From Agelas oroides (taxonomy: Eukaryota > Porifera > Demospongiae > Agelasida > Agelasidae), in assembly GCA_949130485.1 (NCBI GenBank), contig OX422183.1, forward strand, positions 7,034,636 to 7,098,635: a stretch of DNA of 64,000 bases, given 5' to 3'. Under the pieces are notes generated by a model, which was not told the origin of the DNA, did no database searches, and saw nothing but the letters and a program-made list of their open reading frames with translations. Every line of letters starts with the position of its first letter. Within the stretch, counting starts at the first letter, position 1. Shown here piece after piece: positions 38,171-51,300 of the stretch. A program made the translations under genes and the position numbers.

Positions 38171-39479
38171 ACACACACACAAAACAAGTAAAAACTTTAC
38201 GTATGGATTTGTCCTGGGACCACTTCAATTCCAGTCTACAGGCCAAAACACATATCTGACCTCAAAAACGGTAATTTTGGCTATGCTGGCCTCCACTCAA
38301 ACCCGCCAAAACTGAGCCCAGTTTCAGAAAGCTCAACTCACCCCCTACAAAACTATGTATGCTTTTTCCCGCTCACCTCCAGGCCAGGGAGTTATGCCCA
38401 CAAACCTAATCGGGCGGGGCCTACAAGCCTGAAAAGTCAGCTTTCTACATTACCTTTGTCAGACAACTGTGTGATGACAACCGTCTTCCAGGATGGCTCT
38501 CTGCCTTTCCAGTACACTCACAAACATTCAAGCCCATTCAGGCAAGCTTTGCACACACAAATATCCAACCCTCACATTCAACGAGCTAGAAAATCTTTTC
38601 AGTGTTTTTATTTTAAGTGTTGGAAGATTTCATCAAAGTTCCACCCAGCCACATGAAAGTACCGCCAGACCACTACAAAGGGCCGCAGGCCACATCAAAG
38701 GGACACGCCCCCCTGTTGATTCCGGTTGCCGCCATGGGAAAGTGTAAACAAGCCAATGAATTTCAATCGCGCCAATATGGTCACCCGATTATTAATTATT
38801 CATTAGCGGAATCGGCCTAATTCGCGATTCAAGGCTGTCCTACCTTAACCACATGTGTTTCATGTTTTGTTTTTTCAACATGAATAATTGAGTTGATCTC
38901 GTGGCAAATTGACCTCGTGAGAGTTGATCTCGTGACACCTAACTGAATTGAATTAGCTAGAGCGAATTAAAATTTGGCGTTCCAATAATTAGCATAAATT
39001 TGAACGAATACGGTAAATCAACTTCCAGTGTCTCATGACTCTTCCAGTGAGAGTCTGACTACATGAGACTTCTGAATCAGTTCTGACCCTGTCTCTGAAC
39101 AAGTGGGGGTCACTCCTGTAATGCCCTAGTCCCTGTAGTCAAGTGCCATATTGTAGCTGCTTGCATTCACAGCATGCGAGATACACTGAGGGGGTCAAAG
39201 GCCACACAGTCAATGGCCAAGACTCAAAAATTTGTGCACTCAATGGCAAACAGTGTAGCTAATATTGACAGTCAAGATCTTGAACATTCGCAGTTGTGAA
39301 TACATAGCTATGGCCTGACCGTCCCCCCCTTGTCTGACCGGCTAGAAACATGAACAGAAGCTGTTGGACTCAGAAGACAGATAACTGCATACTCACTGAC
39401 ATTATTATCCATTCCGATTTCTGTTTGTGAGTTTTTCCATTAGAACACACACAGTTTGACACCCATGATCAGTATACTT
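38171..39479. other. spacer upstream of the beta-helix gene
   Basis: No exon recognised. 39015-39080 repeats the segment at 36494-36560 (ATCAACTTCCAGT...TCATGACTCTTCCAGTGAGAG). TTTTTCTGCAG just before 39512 could be a splice acceptor for a non-coding first exon. Confidence 0.35.
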
Positions 39480-39519
39480 ATCAGGTATGAATATTTTTCT
39501 GCAGTCATTTCAACACGTG

Positions 39520-42500
39520 ATGGCTCAGTTCGCAGTTTTTCTTGTGACAGCACTGCTCATCAACACTTTCTCCTACTGCTCTGCTGAGAATGTGTACTGT
39601 GTCATACCCGCTACCACCTCATGTTCATCCTGCCCTCATGATTCAGTCAACTGCACCACACTCTCTGAGTATGCACAAGAAGCTGAACTGTATTTTACCT
39701 CCAACACCATTATGGTGTTCTTGCCAGGTGATCATACTCTTGATATGAATATCACAGTTGCCAATGTAGACAGGCTGACCATGCGTGGACAGTCTTCCTC
39801 AGACAAGATAGCAACAGTTATTTGCAGTGGGCCAGTTGGCCTCAGCTTCACAAGTATGGTGGAGTTCAAAATGTGTTCCTTAGCTTTCACCTCTTGCAGC
39901 AGACGTTTAAGATATGCTACCATTACGCTGTATACTCCTGTCTATATATATGGAGCCATGTATTTACAATCTACACAATACGCTGAACTAGTTAACTGTT
40001 CCTTCCACGACAACAATGGCACAGCACTTCTAGTGAACAACACCAACATTACTCTGGCAGGAAACACTGAGTTCACACATAACAGAGCCTGTGGTAAAAT
40101 TGTACTAGGAGGTGCTATCATTGCTGTAAGTAGCAACCTAACATTCACTGGGAACACAACCTTCCTTGGTAATAGAGCGATATCTGGACAATGCCCAATT
40201 GGTTATTATGTAGTTGGTGGTGCTGCAATCTACACATCCGATACTGTGCTTAGCTCCAGTGGAACCAACAACTTCATCAACAACTCAGCAGATAACGGTG
40301 GTGGTGCAATCTTGGCCCTTGAGAATTCTGTTCTACATTTTAGTGGAACCAACAACTTCATCAACAACTCAGCAAGTATTGATGGTGGTGCAATCTTGGC
40401 ATATGAGAATTCTGTTCTACATTTTAGTGGAACCAACAACTTCATCAACAACTCAGCAGATGGTGGTGATGGTGTAATCTTTTTGGGACTAAAATCTACC
40501 CTCTCCATTTTACCTAACACCACTGTGTATTGGGAGAACAATCATGCACACTTTGGAGGAGCTATCTATGCTGCTGATGCTAGCCCTGCAAGTTACTGTC
40601 CTTCAGTTTCCAAGTTTGAACAAAAAGAAGAATGTTTCTTTCAACTCCCTGGACAGAATCTGTCCAATGGTATTGATGTCCAACTTGTTTTCAAGAACAA
40701 CTCTGCTGATGCAGGAAGTGTATTATATGGTGGTGCAATAGATAACTGCATACTCATTGGCCTAGACTCCAACAGCTCAGGTAAAGTGTTTGACAAGATA
40801 GTCCATATCAGTGACGCTGATGACAACGCAACTTCGACCATTTCATCTGACCCACTTCGCATATGCTATTGTGAAAATCTTCCAGACTGTAGTGATCCTC
40901 AGCTTCTCTTTCCACGCACAGTGTATCCTGGTGAAACGTTTCAAGTTTCTGTGGTTGCAGTTGGACAAAGAGATGGAACAGTTCCTAGCACAGTCATTAG
41001 TATAATTAACCAAAGGTACTACTCAGGTCACCTCCCAGATTCCCAACACTTGCAGCAGGCAAACAACACCTGCACCAAACTCGATTACACTGTGTTGTCA
41101 CTGTCTCCGCATGTGGACATAGAGTTGAAACCAGAAGATAGCCCATGTTCAGTTTTTGCTAACACAAATACAAAACTATCTATTTTAGTACCCTTACATC
41201 AAAACTGCCCACCTGGATTTAGCATTTCTGCATCAGAAAAATCATGTGTCTGTGAGCCAAGACTTGCACGCTATACAAACAGCTGCACTATAACAAATGG
41301 AGTAGGACGAATAACACGCAAGTCAGGCCAAGAGTTTTGGATTGGGTATGATGATCAATCTCAATCTGATGATAAACTAATTCTCCACCCACTCTGCCCC
41401 TATAGTTACTGTGTCAATCATGAAGTTACCCTTCCTCTTAACGAGAGCGACATGCAGTGTGCATGCGACAGGTCAGGCCTCTTGTGTGGAGCTTGTAAAG
41501 AAGGCTACAGTCTGGTGCTAGGAACATCTCACTGCAGAAAGTGTCCCAACGATTACCATCTTGCCTTGCTCATTCCTTTTGCAGTCATGGGACTAGCACT
41601 GATCTTCTTCCTCCTTGTTTGCAAACTGACAGTGGCAACAGGAATGCTCAGTGGCCTAGTGTTCTATGCCAACATCATTGGACCCAATCGAACCATGTTT
41701 CTACCAGTGGAATCTACTAATGCTTTTTCAATCTTTATTGCATGGCTAAACCTTGACTTTGGTATTGAAACATGTTTCTACAATGGAATGGATGTCTACA
41801 GCAAAACATGGCTGTGTTTGTGTTCCCTGTATATATTTGGGTGCTAGTAGGACTCATGATTCTTTTAAGCCATTACTCACAGAGATTTGCAAACATGCTT
41901 GGAAACAACCCAGTTTCTGTATTGGCAACACTCATCCTTCTCTCATATGCAAAGATCCTCCGCACAATGATCACCGCCCTTTATATCACCTACCTTGAAT
42001 ATCCAACGTACAACAGAATGGTGTGGCTATATGATGCCAACATTGACTATCTTGTTGGTAAACACATTCCACTCTTTATAGTGGCAGTGCTTGTCTTCCT
42101 CTTCCTCTTTCTTCCTTACACTCTCTTGCTTCTCTTTGGTCAGTGGCTGCAGGCCATATCACACCTGATGATCTTCTCATGGGTCAACAGTGCCAGGCTA
42201 AAACCTTTCATGGATTCATACCATGCTCCCTACAAAGCAAAACATCGCTACTGGCCTGGACTGCTGCTTGTGTTTCGCTTTGTTCTTCTACTAGTGTTTG
42301 CCTTCAATATTCAGCAAGCCCGCAGTGTTAATCTGCTAGCAATTTTAGTGGGAACCGGAATGCTTCAATTGTGGGCCTGGGTCAGTGGTGGAGTTTACAA
42401 CAACTGGTGTCTAGATGCCCTGGAAGGTTCATTTGCTCTGAACTTGATCATCGTAGCTGCTGCAACCTCCTATGTTGATCACTCCAAAGAAAACCAGCTT

Positions 42501-42824
42501 GCAGTTGGGTACACCTCTGTCTCCATAGCACTTGCAACATTCATTGGCATTCTTGTCTTTCAGCTGGCAAATGTGACTGGCATAACTCAATACCTTAAAA
42601 GGAAGTGCACAGCTTTGAAATTATCAATAAGAAATCAACCTGCAGATGAAGCAGAAGAGGAGCCTCTAGATAATGACCTCCTTCCAGACCGGCTGATAAA
42701 CCCAGAAGAGTATGAACCACCATTCCACACTCCACAAGGACATGCCACTGCTGAGCTGACAGCAGCTAATGAAGCTCAGAGAAGGCTAATATCCCCTGTG
42801 TATACTTATGGCTCCATTAACTAG
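39520..42824 (+). pseudogene. secreted/membrane beta-helix protein with C-terminal multipass domain, one frameshift
   Basis: An intronless frame is open 39487-41847; I prefer the ATG at 39520, which gives a clean signal peptide (MAQFAVFLVTALLI...CSA). A Cys cluster (CSSCPHDSVNC) follows, then a long N-glycosylated region. This has three 28-residue repeats of the type SGTNNFINNSA..GGGAILA..NSVLHF (84 bp each, 40258-40509), typical of parallel beta-helix rungs. Next come a Cys-rich EGF-like segment (CACDRSGLLCGACKEGY) and the first TM segments. At about 41808-41822 the frame breaks. The remaining five to six TM segments and a cytosolic tail ending in YTYGSIN continue in another frame to 42824. 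About 1100 codons in all. Likely a cell-surface receptor or adhesion protein; the family seems expanded in sponges, function unknown. The break may be a real lesion or an assembly error. Confidence 0.75.
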
Positions 42825-42849
42825 CATTGTAACCAGTTAAGTGTGTATA

Positions 42850-43334
42850 CACTGCAAAAACAAATTGGTTGTTTTAACCACTGAGTGGTTACCCTGGTTG
42901 CAGAGGAGCTGAAGAGACGGTGGTTATGTAGTGTATATTTTGCTAATTGCATAAGACAACCATAGAGGAAGCTTCCCAGACCATCTTGCAACATTGATCT
43001 TGCAGATATAGTAACTACCGAACATCTTGAAAGAGGTCACACCTGCCTGTATCAAAGAGCATGCAATAACAACGCATGATCTTGCAGATATAGTAACCAC
43101 TGAACATCTGTGAGAGAGCCACCACAAAAGCATCCTATCTTTGAAGTGTAGTTGTAGTAACTCCCTGACAGATGTTCTGAGGGTTGTCAGTTGTAAGGTA
43201 TGTTTTGGGCTCAGGTTGCTTATGCAATTAACCTCATATACCAAAACAAACTTCTCATAACCACTGTCTCCTCAGCTTGTCTGCAACCAGGGTAACCGCT
43301 CAGTGGTTAAAACAACCAATCATTTTTTGCAGTG
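42850..43334. repeat. MITE with CACTGCAAAAACAAATTGG termini
   Basis: Ends CACTGCAAAAACAAATTGG and CCAATCATTTTTTGCAGTG, with TA flanks. Inner arms GTTGTTTTAACCACTGAGTG / CGCTCAGTGGTTAAAACAAC. It lies 25 bp after the stop of the beta-helix gene, so it may fall in its 3' UTR. Confidence 0.9.
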
Positions 43335-43639
43335 TATAGGTCGAAACTTAACATACTGTATGCAGTAATGTAGTTTACTTGAGTCACTAATTTCTACTTG
43401 TAGTACACAGTAGCTTGCCTTCATGCAGTTTTTGTTCTTGCAATACTGTTTCTCACACTCGATATTGTGTGAACAATAATGTGGCCTGTATAGTGGTTTT
43501 TCTACTGAGCTTCAATCATGGTTGTATGCATTTTGTTAGTATGTATTGCATGGGCCTTTCATTAATTTCGTTTCATAGTTAACATTGTCATAGCAACAAC
43601 TATTGATGTACACACTTCAACTCTCAAACTATGCACACA

Positions 43640-43840
43640 GGGCCGTAGCCATCAGGTTTAGAGTGGTCAGGTTCTTAGTGTGTAAGCACGCTAGAGCTAA
43701 GGGGGTCTGGGGGCATGCTCCCCCAGAAAATGTTTGGAGTTTTAGAGGCTATGCGATTGCTTCTGCCGGAGACCATTTTGGGCCAATGCGATGCTTCTCG
43801 GAGGCCAGACGACAGAGTTTCACATGCATGAATATCTAAC
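43640..43840. repeat. repeat beginning CAGGGCCGTAGCCATCAGG
   Basis: Shares its start and the phrase GGGGGTCTGGGGGC with 56728-57010. End not determined. Confidence 0.55.
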
Positions 43841-43899
43841 ATTTCTGCCCACTGTGTCGTACAGCACTGGTTTCGCTATTCCGATCATTCACAAATCTT

Positions 43900-43949
43900 C
43901 ATCGGCATTCTTGTTTTTCAGCTGGCAAATGTGACTGGCATACCTCAAG
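43900..43949 (+). pseudogene. fragment of the beta-helix/multipass gene
   Basis: GGCATTCTTGTTTTTCAGCTGGCAAATGTGACTGGCATA repeats, with one change, coding sequence at about 42545-42585 (last TM segment of the gene upstream). A leftover of a duplication. Confidence 0.65.
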
Positions 43950-44698
43950 GAAACATAAGTCACACTGATGTCATTTCTTGCATTTCTGTCTTTGGTGCTG
44001 GAGGAGAAAGAAGTGCCGCATTGCTTTGTCCCCTCACAAAAGGATCTGGGAGGTGCTGGAAGGACAAGGAGACCCACTAGTGTTGTGCTCTTTCAATCCA
44101 GTAAGCAGTACAAAGAGGTGTATGAGGACAGCCGTTGATGCTCTTCTTTGACCCATTTGATTCATGTACAATGCATGTACTCTCATCTGAATCTTGAGGT
44201 GTCTCCAATTGAAGTTCTGTAACAAACTGAAACACATTAGCAAGCTCTTTTTTATCCCAATCCCCTCTTTTTCTACCTCTAAATGAAGCATGCATAGCTA
44301 CAGAATTGTGCTAAATAGGTAAAATGTCATAGCTTTCTTTTTTGGAGCCAGTAGCTAGCCACCATGCACTTTGATCACCTAATGCCTTTTGATCCTTGTA
44401 GCTATATATAGTACTGAAACAAGAGTGGGCAGCCCTAAACTGTTGGATAGCTGCAAGGTGACTTATGAAATACTCCTGTAACATTGAACGTTTGGGCCAC
44501 TGTGATCCGGGAAACATTATTGCCTCACAAGGTTAATACAAACTGTCTGAGTGATGAAACAGGCTAAAGAACAAATGATATGTGGACAAGAGAGGAGGAT
44601 GAGCAGACTAAGGAATAAGTAAAGATCAGACATGGACATGCTTTTTGGACTCCAACTATTAGCATAGGTAACAGCCTTTCCGATTGTTCGCAAATCTT

Positions 44699-44737
44699 CA
44701 TTGGCATTCTTGTCTTTCAGCTGGCAAATGTGACTGG
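44699..44737 (+). pseudogene. second fragment of the beta-helix/multipass gene
   Basis: TTGGCATTCTTGTCTTTCAG and CTGGCAAATGTGACTGGC again match the last TM segment. The bases before it (CGATTGTTCGCAAATCTTCA) also match those before the fragment at 43900. Confidence 0.65.
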
Positions 44738-44792
44738 CTGGCTAAATATAAAGAACAAATGATATGCATGAGAAGAATAAGGAATAAGTCAC

Positions 44793-44999
44793 GTGGTATA
44801 CATTGTACAATTTCTTATTTTAACCAACACCTTTGTTAGCTACCAACATAAAGAAGTGGACAAGAGAGGAGGATGAGTAGTTAATAGCACGAGTAATGCA
44901 AAATCATAACTGCTCAGTGTACTGTCCAACCTAGTCTTTAATAGTTGTTGGTAACAAAGGTGTTGGTTAAAATAACAAATTGTACAATGTATGCCACAT
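44793..44999. repeat. 207-bp MITE
   Basis: GTGGTATACATTGTACAATTT...TTAACCAACACCTTTGTTAG is mirrored by GTAACAAAGGTGTTGGTTAA...AATTGTACAATGTATGCCAC. Confidence 0.85.
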
Positions 45000-45395
45000 G
45001 ATCATACATGTGTGTTCATTAATACAAACATGGGTGACTTTTTTGAGTTAATTGAGAAAGAAATGAAAAAGATAACACATTCAATTTTCACTGAAGGGTA
45101 TGTGTAAGTATAACGATGCTTTTATGTACTATGGTAAGTATTAAAAAAACTGCCTTTGTACAAAAATAAAATACTAACCCCCTACCAATCTGCAACAAAT
45201 GTTTAAATACTAATTGACCACACCACCTGCATCATTGACATTCGCGGGGTTCCTAATTTCTTCCGGGTTCCACACTTTGCGTGGGGTCCCCATGCAAACC
45301 GGTGCATGCTCAGCAAATTGATAGCCTCGTCCCCAGGCCCGTTCGAAAAATCGGACAGACGGGCCAGCCCCTCCTTGGCCTTCAAAATCATCAAA
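45000..45395 (+). promoter_or_regulatory. upstream region of copy B, with a MITE end abutting the start
   Basis: Presumed promoter and 5' UTR of copy B; no TATA box was identified with confidence. 45325-45360 (TAGCCTCGTCCCCAGGCCCG...) is one terminus of the CCTCGTTCCCAG element family, ending about 35 bp before the ATG. The transcript leader may derive from it. Confidence 0.4.
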
Positions 45396-48300
45396 ATGTT
45401 CTGGCTGCGTGTGGCGCTACTGTTACTGGTCTGCTGTGCGACTAGGAGTTCCTGGGCGCAGACGAATGCCTCTCTCACTTCCATCACCGTCCTCCCCTGC
45501 AGCGGGTCTCACACCCAAGATGTCTCCCTCTATTCGAGTGATATCTACACCGTGATCGCTAATCTCTCATTGTGTCCAGACTTAGAGACGAACGGGACCG
45601 CGGTGAGAACTCTTCCGTGTTGATTGGTTGACCGAAATCCCGGGATGGTATACTGTGGAGGATGATCTAACTTGTCCACGAAACAGTGGACTACCACAGT
45701 GAGGTTGACAAATTATGTCATGTGCAACGTTCCAAATGTTATTCTTCATTCAGGCGCATAATTTTGCTGACCACAGCCGCGCTTGTATGCTGTAGCGATG
45801 TTGAAAGCGCAATAACAAGCATGCTTTTTGAAAGAACGATCGAGTCCGACAGTGCCCACACTAGTACTGTACTGCTGTTGTATGTACAGTTTGTTTGCCT
45901 ATACCGCGTAATTATAATTGTGCTAAAAGCCGAATTGAGATCAAATTTGCTTTGAGCCTATTCAGTCCAGTGAATAAGGTTGTACTTTTGAAACATCTAC
46001 CTGCACTAGGCTCTGACAATAGCTTAAAAAGCATTCTTCGTCTGTTAGTATCAGCATTGTTGCAGCCATATGTATAGATAGTATGCTGGTTGAGGAGTTG
46101 GATCAAAGTTTCAATCAAAATTAGCTGAAAAAATGATGAAATATGAACAAAAAGTGCATTCATTCCTGTGATCAGATATTTTCACTCAAGTAGTACATGC
46201 AACTGTATCCAAGAGTCTGCCTAGTCTCTGCCCTCACCAAGCTAGCTTAGTTAGAGTGTTTCTGTTGAAGTTCTCTATTGTACGCATGAGTAATCCAGAA
46301 ATAGTGTTCTGCATTCTGAAGATGCCAGTCCAGAGTCCAACTGTCTTATAGACATGCATTGCAGCTACTGTCAATGGAACACTGACACTTTTGAGTAGCC
46401 TCATTCTGTCTCCTCAACCCCTTGCTCCTCCCCCTCTTCCCTCTCCCTTTCCCTTCTTCCCTCTCTCCTTCCTTCTTCCTCCCTCCTTCTTTCTTCCTCT
46501 CTCCCCTCCTCCTCCCATTCCTCCTTCCCCCTTCATCCCTCCCCCTCGTTATGTCACATACAGACATTCAGGGTGTTTACATATGGTGTAGGAAATAGCA
46601 CGTACCCACTTGTCTTTTCAGTGAGACAGAGAAGTGACGTGGTCTCATGGACTATACCACTACAACCTACAGGGTGAGCAGCAATGAATAGTGATACATC
46701 TTGGTCTATCCATTGGTACAATTAGAGACTTGGATAATTCGTACCTGATGGGTACCTGACTATACTGAAAAGGTATACAAACATCACTGTACAGATGGAA
46801 TTCTAGTAGATTAGACCTCAAACAAAGTTACCATTCTCTCAGGCTGAACATTGTACGGGTGTATTAGGCGTAGACGTTTGTGAGCAAATAATCTGGGCTA
46901 TATATCTTTGAGTCCACAAAACTTCATGATATACTTTTTGCAACGTTTCAACCCCGAATGGTCTTATTCAGGCAAATACAGTACTGAAGACACACTTGTA
47001 AGTACTGCATTTGCATTTGTTATCTCCAACCGTGTATTTGTTATCTGAGTTTCAGGTGAGTAAACATATACTACATACACATACAGAACTGCAGAATTAG
47101 TGTACAAAACTCATTGTAGCATTCATCTCTCCATCTCAGTATACAATTACTAGTATTAAAAACAACAAACGTCTTATCAGTCAAAATTGCCAAAGTGCAA
47201 ACACATTTACTTTTGCTTACTCATTTGCCTTTGTTACCTGATGCAGATAGTAAATGCTAAGTTGGACGATAAGGTGATTGTTGTATATTAAGGCCACAGT
47301 GATAATATTTGTAAACTTTTTGAGCAACGATTGTTGTACTTTTAGACTGATCTTCAGTAAAGGGTGCACATTATTTGCGATAGGAGTGTCGCACATGCCA
47401 AATGAGTGGTTTCCAGGTGTAATATCCCAATCTCTCTCTGACCATCTTGTCCCATCTTTGTAGCTAAGACAGTCGGTGATCAAAGCCCTGCCCATCAACT
47501 TGTATAGTGTATTTTTTTGTTTATTGAGAGGAGTCCTATCTCATTTGCTTGTTACTGGATATAAGTACTGGAAAAGATAGACATTACCTATGGAAGATTG
47601 TAGTAACAGAAAAAAGTTTAACTGAGAATGAAAACTAGATGTGAGTGGATCTGAGAAACCAGAACAATAAAATTTAATTACCATGGCCTAATGTGTTTTG
47701 TATTCAGTCTTAATCACATGATCAACTACCCATGTAATGTATTCACTCATCTAAAACTCAGATAACAAACGGCTAGCGAAAAAGAAACTTCCATCTTCAC
47801 AGTGGTATCAGAAACCAGAACCAGACTCGTATCAAATAGTTGTGTTTCTGTATAATTATAGCAAGAATTTACCATATTGACCACAAATTTACTACTCCAC
47901 CATTAGGTATGGTGTTCAGAAATTGTGTACGCTTTCGAAGAGAAGAGTATTGGGGATTGCCCTGATAGTACTATAGTTGTAAGAGTGGATCATGTGCTCT
48001 TACAATAAAATAACTCAATTGTAATACTACTTTCATCTCGCCACTATAACTTACAACTCTCAGTCAACTTGTTATGAACATCTTAGGGTTCTTAAAAACC
48101 GAGAGTATCCAAGATTCTTACTGTGGTTGTTGGGGTGGATCATCGGACCTTACAACTCACTTTCACATTGCTGCTAACACTTTCTGGAGGAATATGCTGT
48201 GCAGAGAATGCCTCACACACACAAGCATATTTCAGAGTAGACATTGTTGTAAGTAGTCTCGGTAGCACTATACTATGGGAAGTATTGATGTCCATAGTGG

Positions 48301-51300
48301 GCGTGGTAAACCTGGACACAGACAAAACAATGGTTCACGTGTGGACCCAGAGCATGCATATGTGTGATGGCATGTATTTTAACCTTATCTGAGATTGGCA
48401 CATGCATGCATGTGTAATGGCATATGTACATTAGTAGCGTCTGAGATAGTTGTGCTAAGGTGCTCTGCAATCATTTCTTCCTGCCAACATAATACCATTA
48501 TAATTCTGTTATGAATAGTTAACTAACTAAGGGGTGTGGTTTAGACTTGTAAGAACTTGCAACTAACTATGGAATTGATTTGTGGTTGTACTGAGGGTGG
48601 GTCATGTGACCGAAATGACTCACTTAGCAGACATTCTTCTTGCCACTATTGCTCTGTTTAGTTGAGTGCAGACAATAAAAATCCCCAATACTCTCCAACT
48701 TGATCCTAAAACACACACGTTGACAGCTTTAAGACTAAGCTACAACTTAGTATGTTAAAGACGTCTTGACTTAGCTGCATCAAATAACTGCTCAATCTTC
48801 TCTTGCAGGTTTACGTCCACTTTCCATTATGTCAACCGTACACTCTGTACAACAAATCTCATGGACATGGAAAGCAGCTCACCTCTGTTCTATGTTGATG
48901 TGTTCTCGAGCTCACAAGAACCTCTCTCGTACAACATCAGTTTTGAGCCAGTGAAGAACTTTTCCTTAGAGTAAGCAGCTAATAGCCTCACGAGTCATAA
49001 CATGATCTCCCTTCCTCCTCTCATCTTCCTTCCTTTTCTCTTCCCTCCCCTCCCCTCTTCTCCCTTTCCCTCCCCTCCCTTTTGCTCCCCTCTCTCCCCT
49101 CCCCCCTCTCTCCCTCCCCTCTCTCCCACCCCTCCTCTTCCCTCCCTTCCCTTCCCTCCCCTCTCCTCCCCTCCCCTCCCCTCCCCTCCCCTCCCCTCCC
49201 CTCCCCTCCCCTCCCCTCCCCTCCCCTCCCCTCCCCTCCCCTCCCCTCCCCTCCCCTCCCCTCCCCTCCCCACCCCTTTCCTTTCATTCCCTTCCCTTTC
49301 CTTTGTCCCCTTCCCTTCCCCTTCCCCTCTCCTCCCCTGCCCCTCCCTCCCCTTAAATCTCTCTCCTCCCTCCTCCTCCTTCCATCCTCCCTTCCTGTAC
49401 ATAGCTGTCTCTTTGTTATAGATTGATAAATTGGCCATTTTTCGGAGTTTATAGCTACACTGGAAAAATTGGACGATATTTTAATGTTACCACATGGGAG
49501 GTGGCACGGGCCAGGGCCCTGCAACTGGGGTGGTTACTGTCCCAGCAAAGAAAGAGTATAAACACTGCCAGTGTAGTATATGAATATTCTCAGAGTTCAT
49601 GTTGCAGACATGACATGTTTCCAATCATGAATATAGCCACAGTTTCTCCCCCTTTTCCGGGCACAATGCAAATACTTGTAACCACTAGAAATTTGAGCAG
49701 ACAGGAACCATGGTAAACAAGGTGGGCCACAGCCTGCACCCTGGATGAGGCCGAACTGCAGCTAAGATGACCTGTCTTGGGTGAATTTATTTTGGTAGAG
49801 GTGCAGGTAGAGCCCTTATCCCATGTACATGTGCATTCTTCCTGAAGCTGCACCTGTAGTCACACTAATGTGTACCAGTTTTGCTCAGTCGGAGTGATGT
49901 TTCTCATTAGTGTTTCTTCATGATCTGCCCCCTCCCCCCCCTCCCACTATAGGTTGCATACACCAAGCACGGTTGTAGTTGGTGCAGCCTCCCCACAGGT
50001 GGGTGATTAGGTGGGTGGGTGATTGGGTGATTGGGTGGGTGATATTGATGCGTGCAAAGGCCACGTGTGCATCAGTGCACCCAGTGCACCCAGAGGGTTT
50101 TGTTGAAATTCTGGACATAATTATGCTGTACTTTTTTATTGCTTTGTATACCCTATTGTAGCTGTTGAGGTAATTAAGACATAGTAATTCCTCTTGGGGG
50201 GGGGGGGGGGGGGGGGGGGGGGAATCCCAGGGCCCTTCCCTCTGTATGAAACCCTCCCTGCCTTGGGGTGTAGTTTAGACTTACATTCAAGTCTAATTAA
50301 ACTGAACTACAAGATACTCACAGAACCTAGCTATTTTGTCCTAGCCTTATACAGTGATACTTACAATTGTGTTTTGAAGCCTGCAGTAAACTTATTACTT
50401 CCGGTTCCTCCCATACATTTGTCATGACAAAGCTACACTGTAATCTAAACTGAACCACAAGATACACACAGAACCTGTGCCCTGTCATCGTATGTGGCCA
50501 AGAGTTTAGCTTTTAGAGTGTAGTGCTACTTAGCTTTGTCACAACCACTGCAAGGGAGGAACCAGTGGTAGGTACTGGTTTCAAAATAGAATTCATGGAC
50601 CCTTATAATGTATTCATCTTTCTAATACCAGTATTCATGGTGAGGGGTGAGGGTGGTGTAACTAGCCATGGTGAAGGGAACCTTGTTGCTGAACAAAACT
50701 TTTAGTCACATGCCAGCACTAAACAATATGCACTTGGATTGGATATGGATTGCTTTTCTGGATGCATGCGAGAGTTGTTTGAGTATGTGAATCCAGACCT
50801 TGGGGTGTAATTGAGCGGTGCTGCTCATAAGCTTCTGACTCAAACAGTGAACATACAAAATAGTTTACACTGTAAACTAGGTGTACGTATTCGCAGTGTA
50901 TGCCTCGTGCGCACATCTCAATGACCTTTGAACCGACAGGTGACACGTGTGCATTACTGTTAGTAGGCGTGGCACATGCTTTTGGGAAGGTCGGCCATGT
51001 GCAACGAAGTGTGAGAAAGACGGCAAAGCGCACGTTGAAAGAGTTGGAAGGAAGTGATCGAGGTTCGAACACCTCACCGAATGCTAGGATATGGTCGTTT
51101 CTCGATACTGCCATTCTTTGCTTCGCTAGCTGCTGCTCTCTCGTACTCATCGACCTTGCCGCGGACTTCACGGGGTAGTGGCTACATTTTGGCTCTCTGT
51201 CTTCGCTTCCGTTTTTGCATCAGTCTCTTAGCTCGCTCTTCCTCGCTCTCATCACAGTTTTTTGACTTATGACGTCTCGACAATGAGACCGCTAGCGCTG

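Noticed and set aside
45306-45395. Upstream in-frame ATG for copy B
   Set aside because: It would add 30 hydrophilic residues, partly encoded by a MITE end, before an obvious signal peptide; the ATG at 45396 is more plausible.
49423-49716. 97-codon frame starting in exon 4 of copy B
   Set aside because: Only 49455-49500 fits the gene (AG acceptor, GT donor, correct phase, motif match); the rest is intron read-through.
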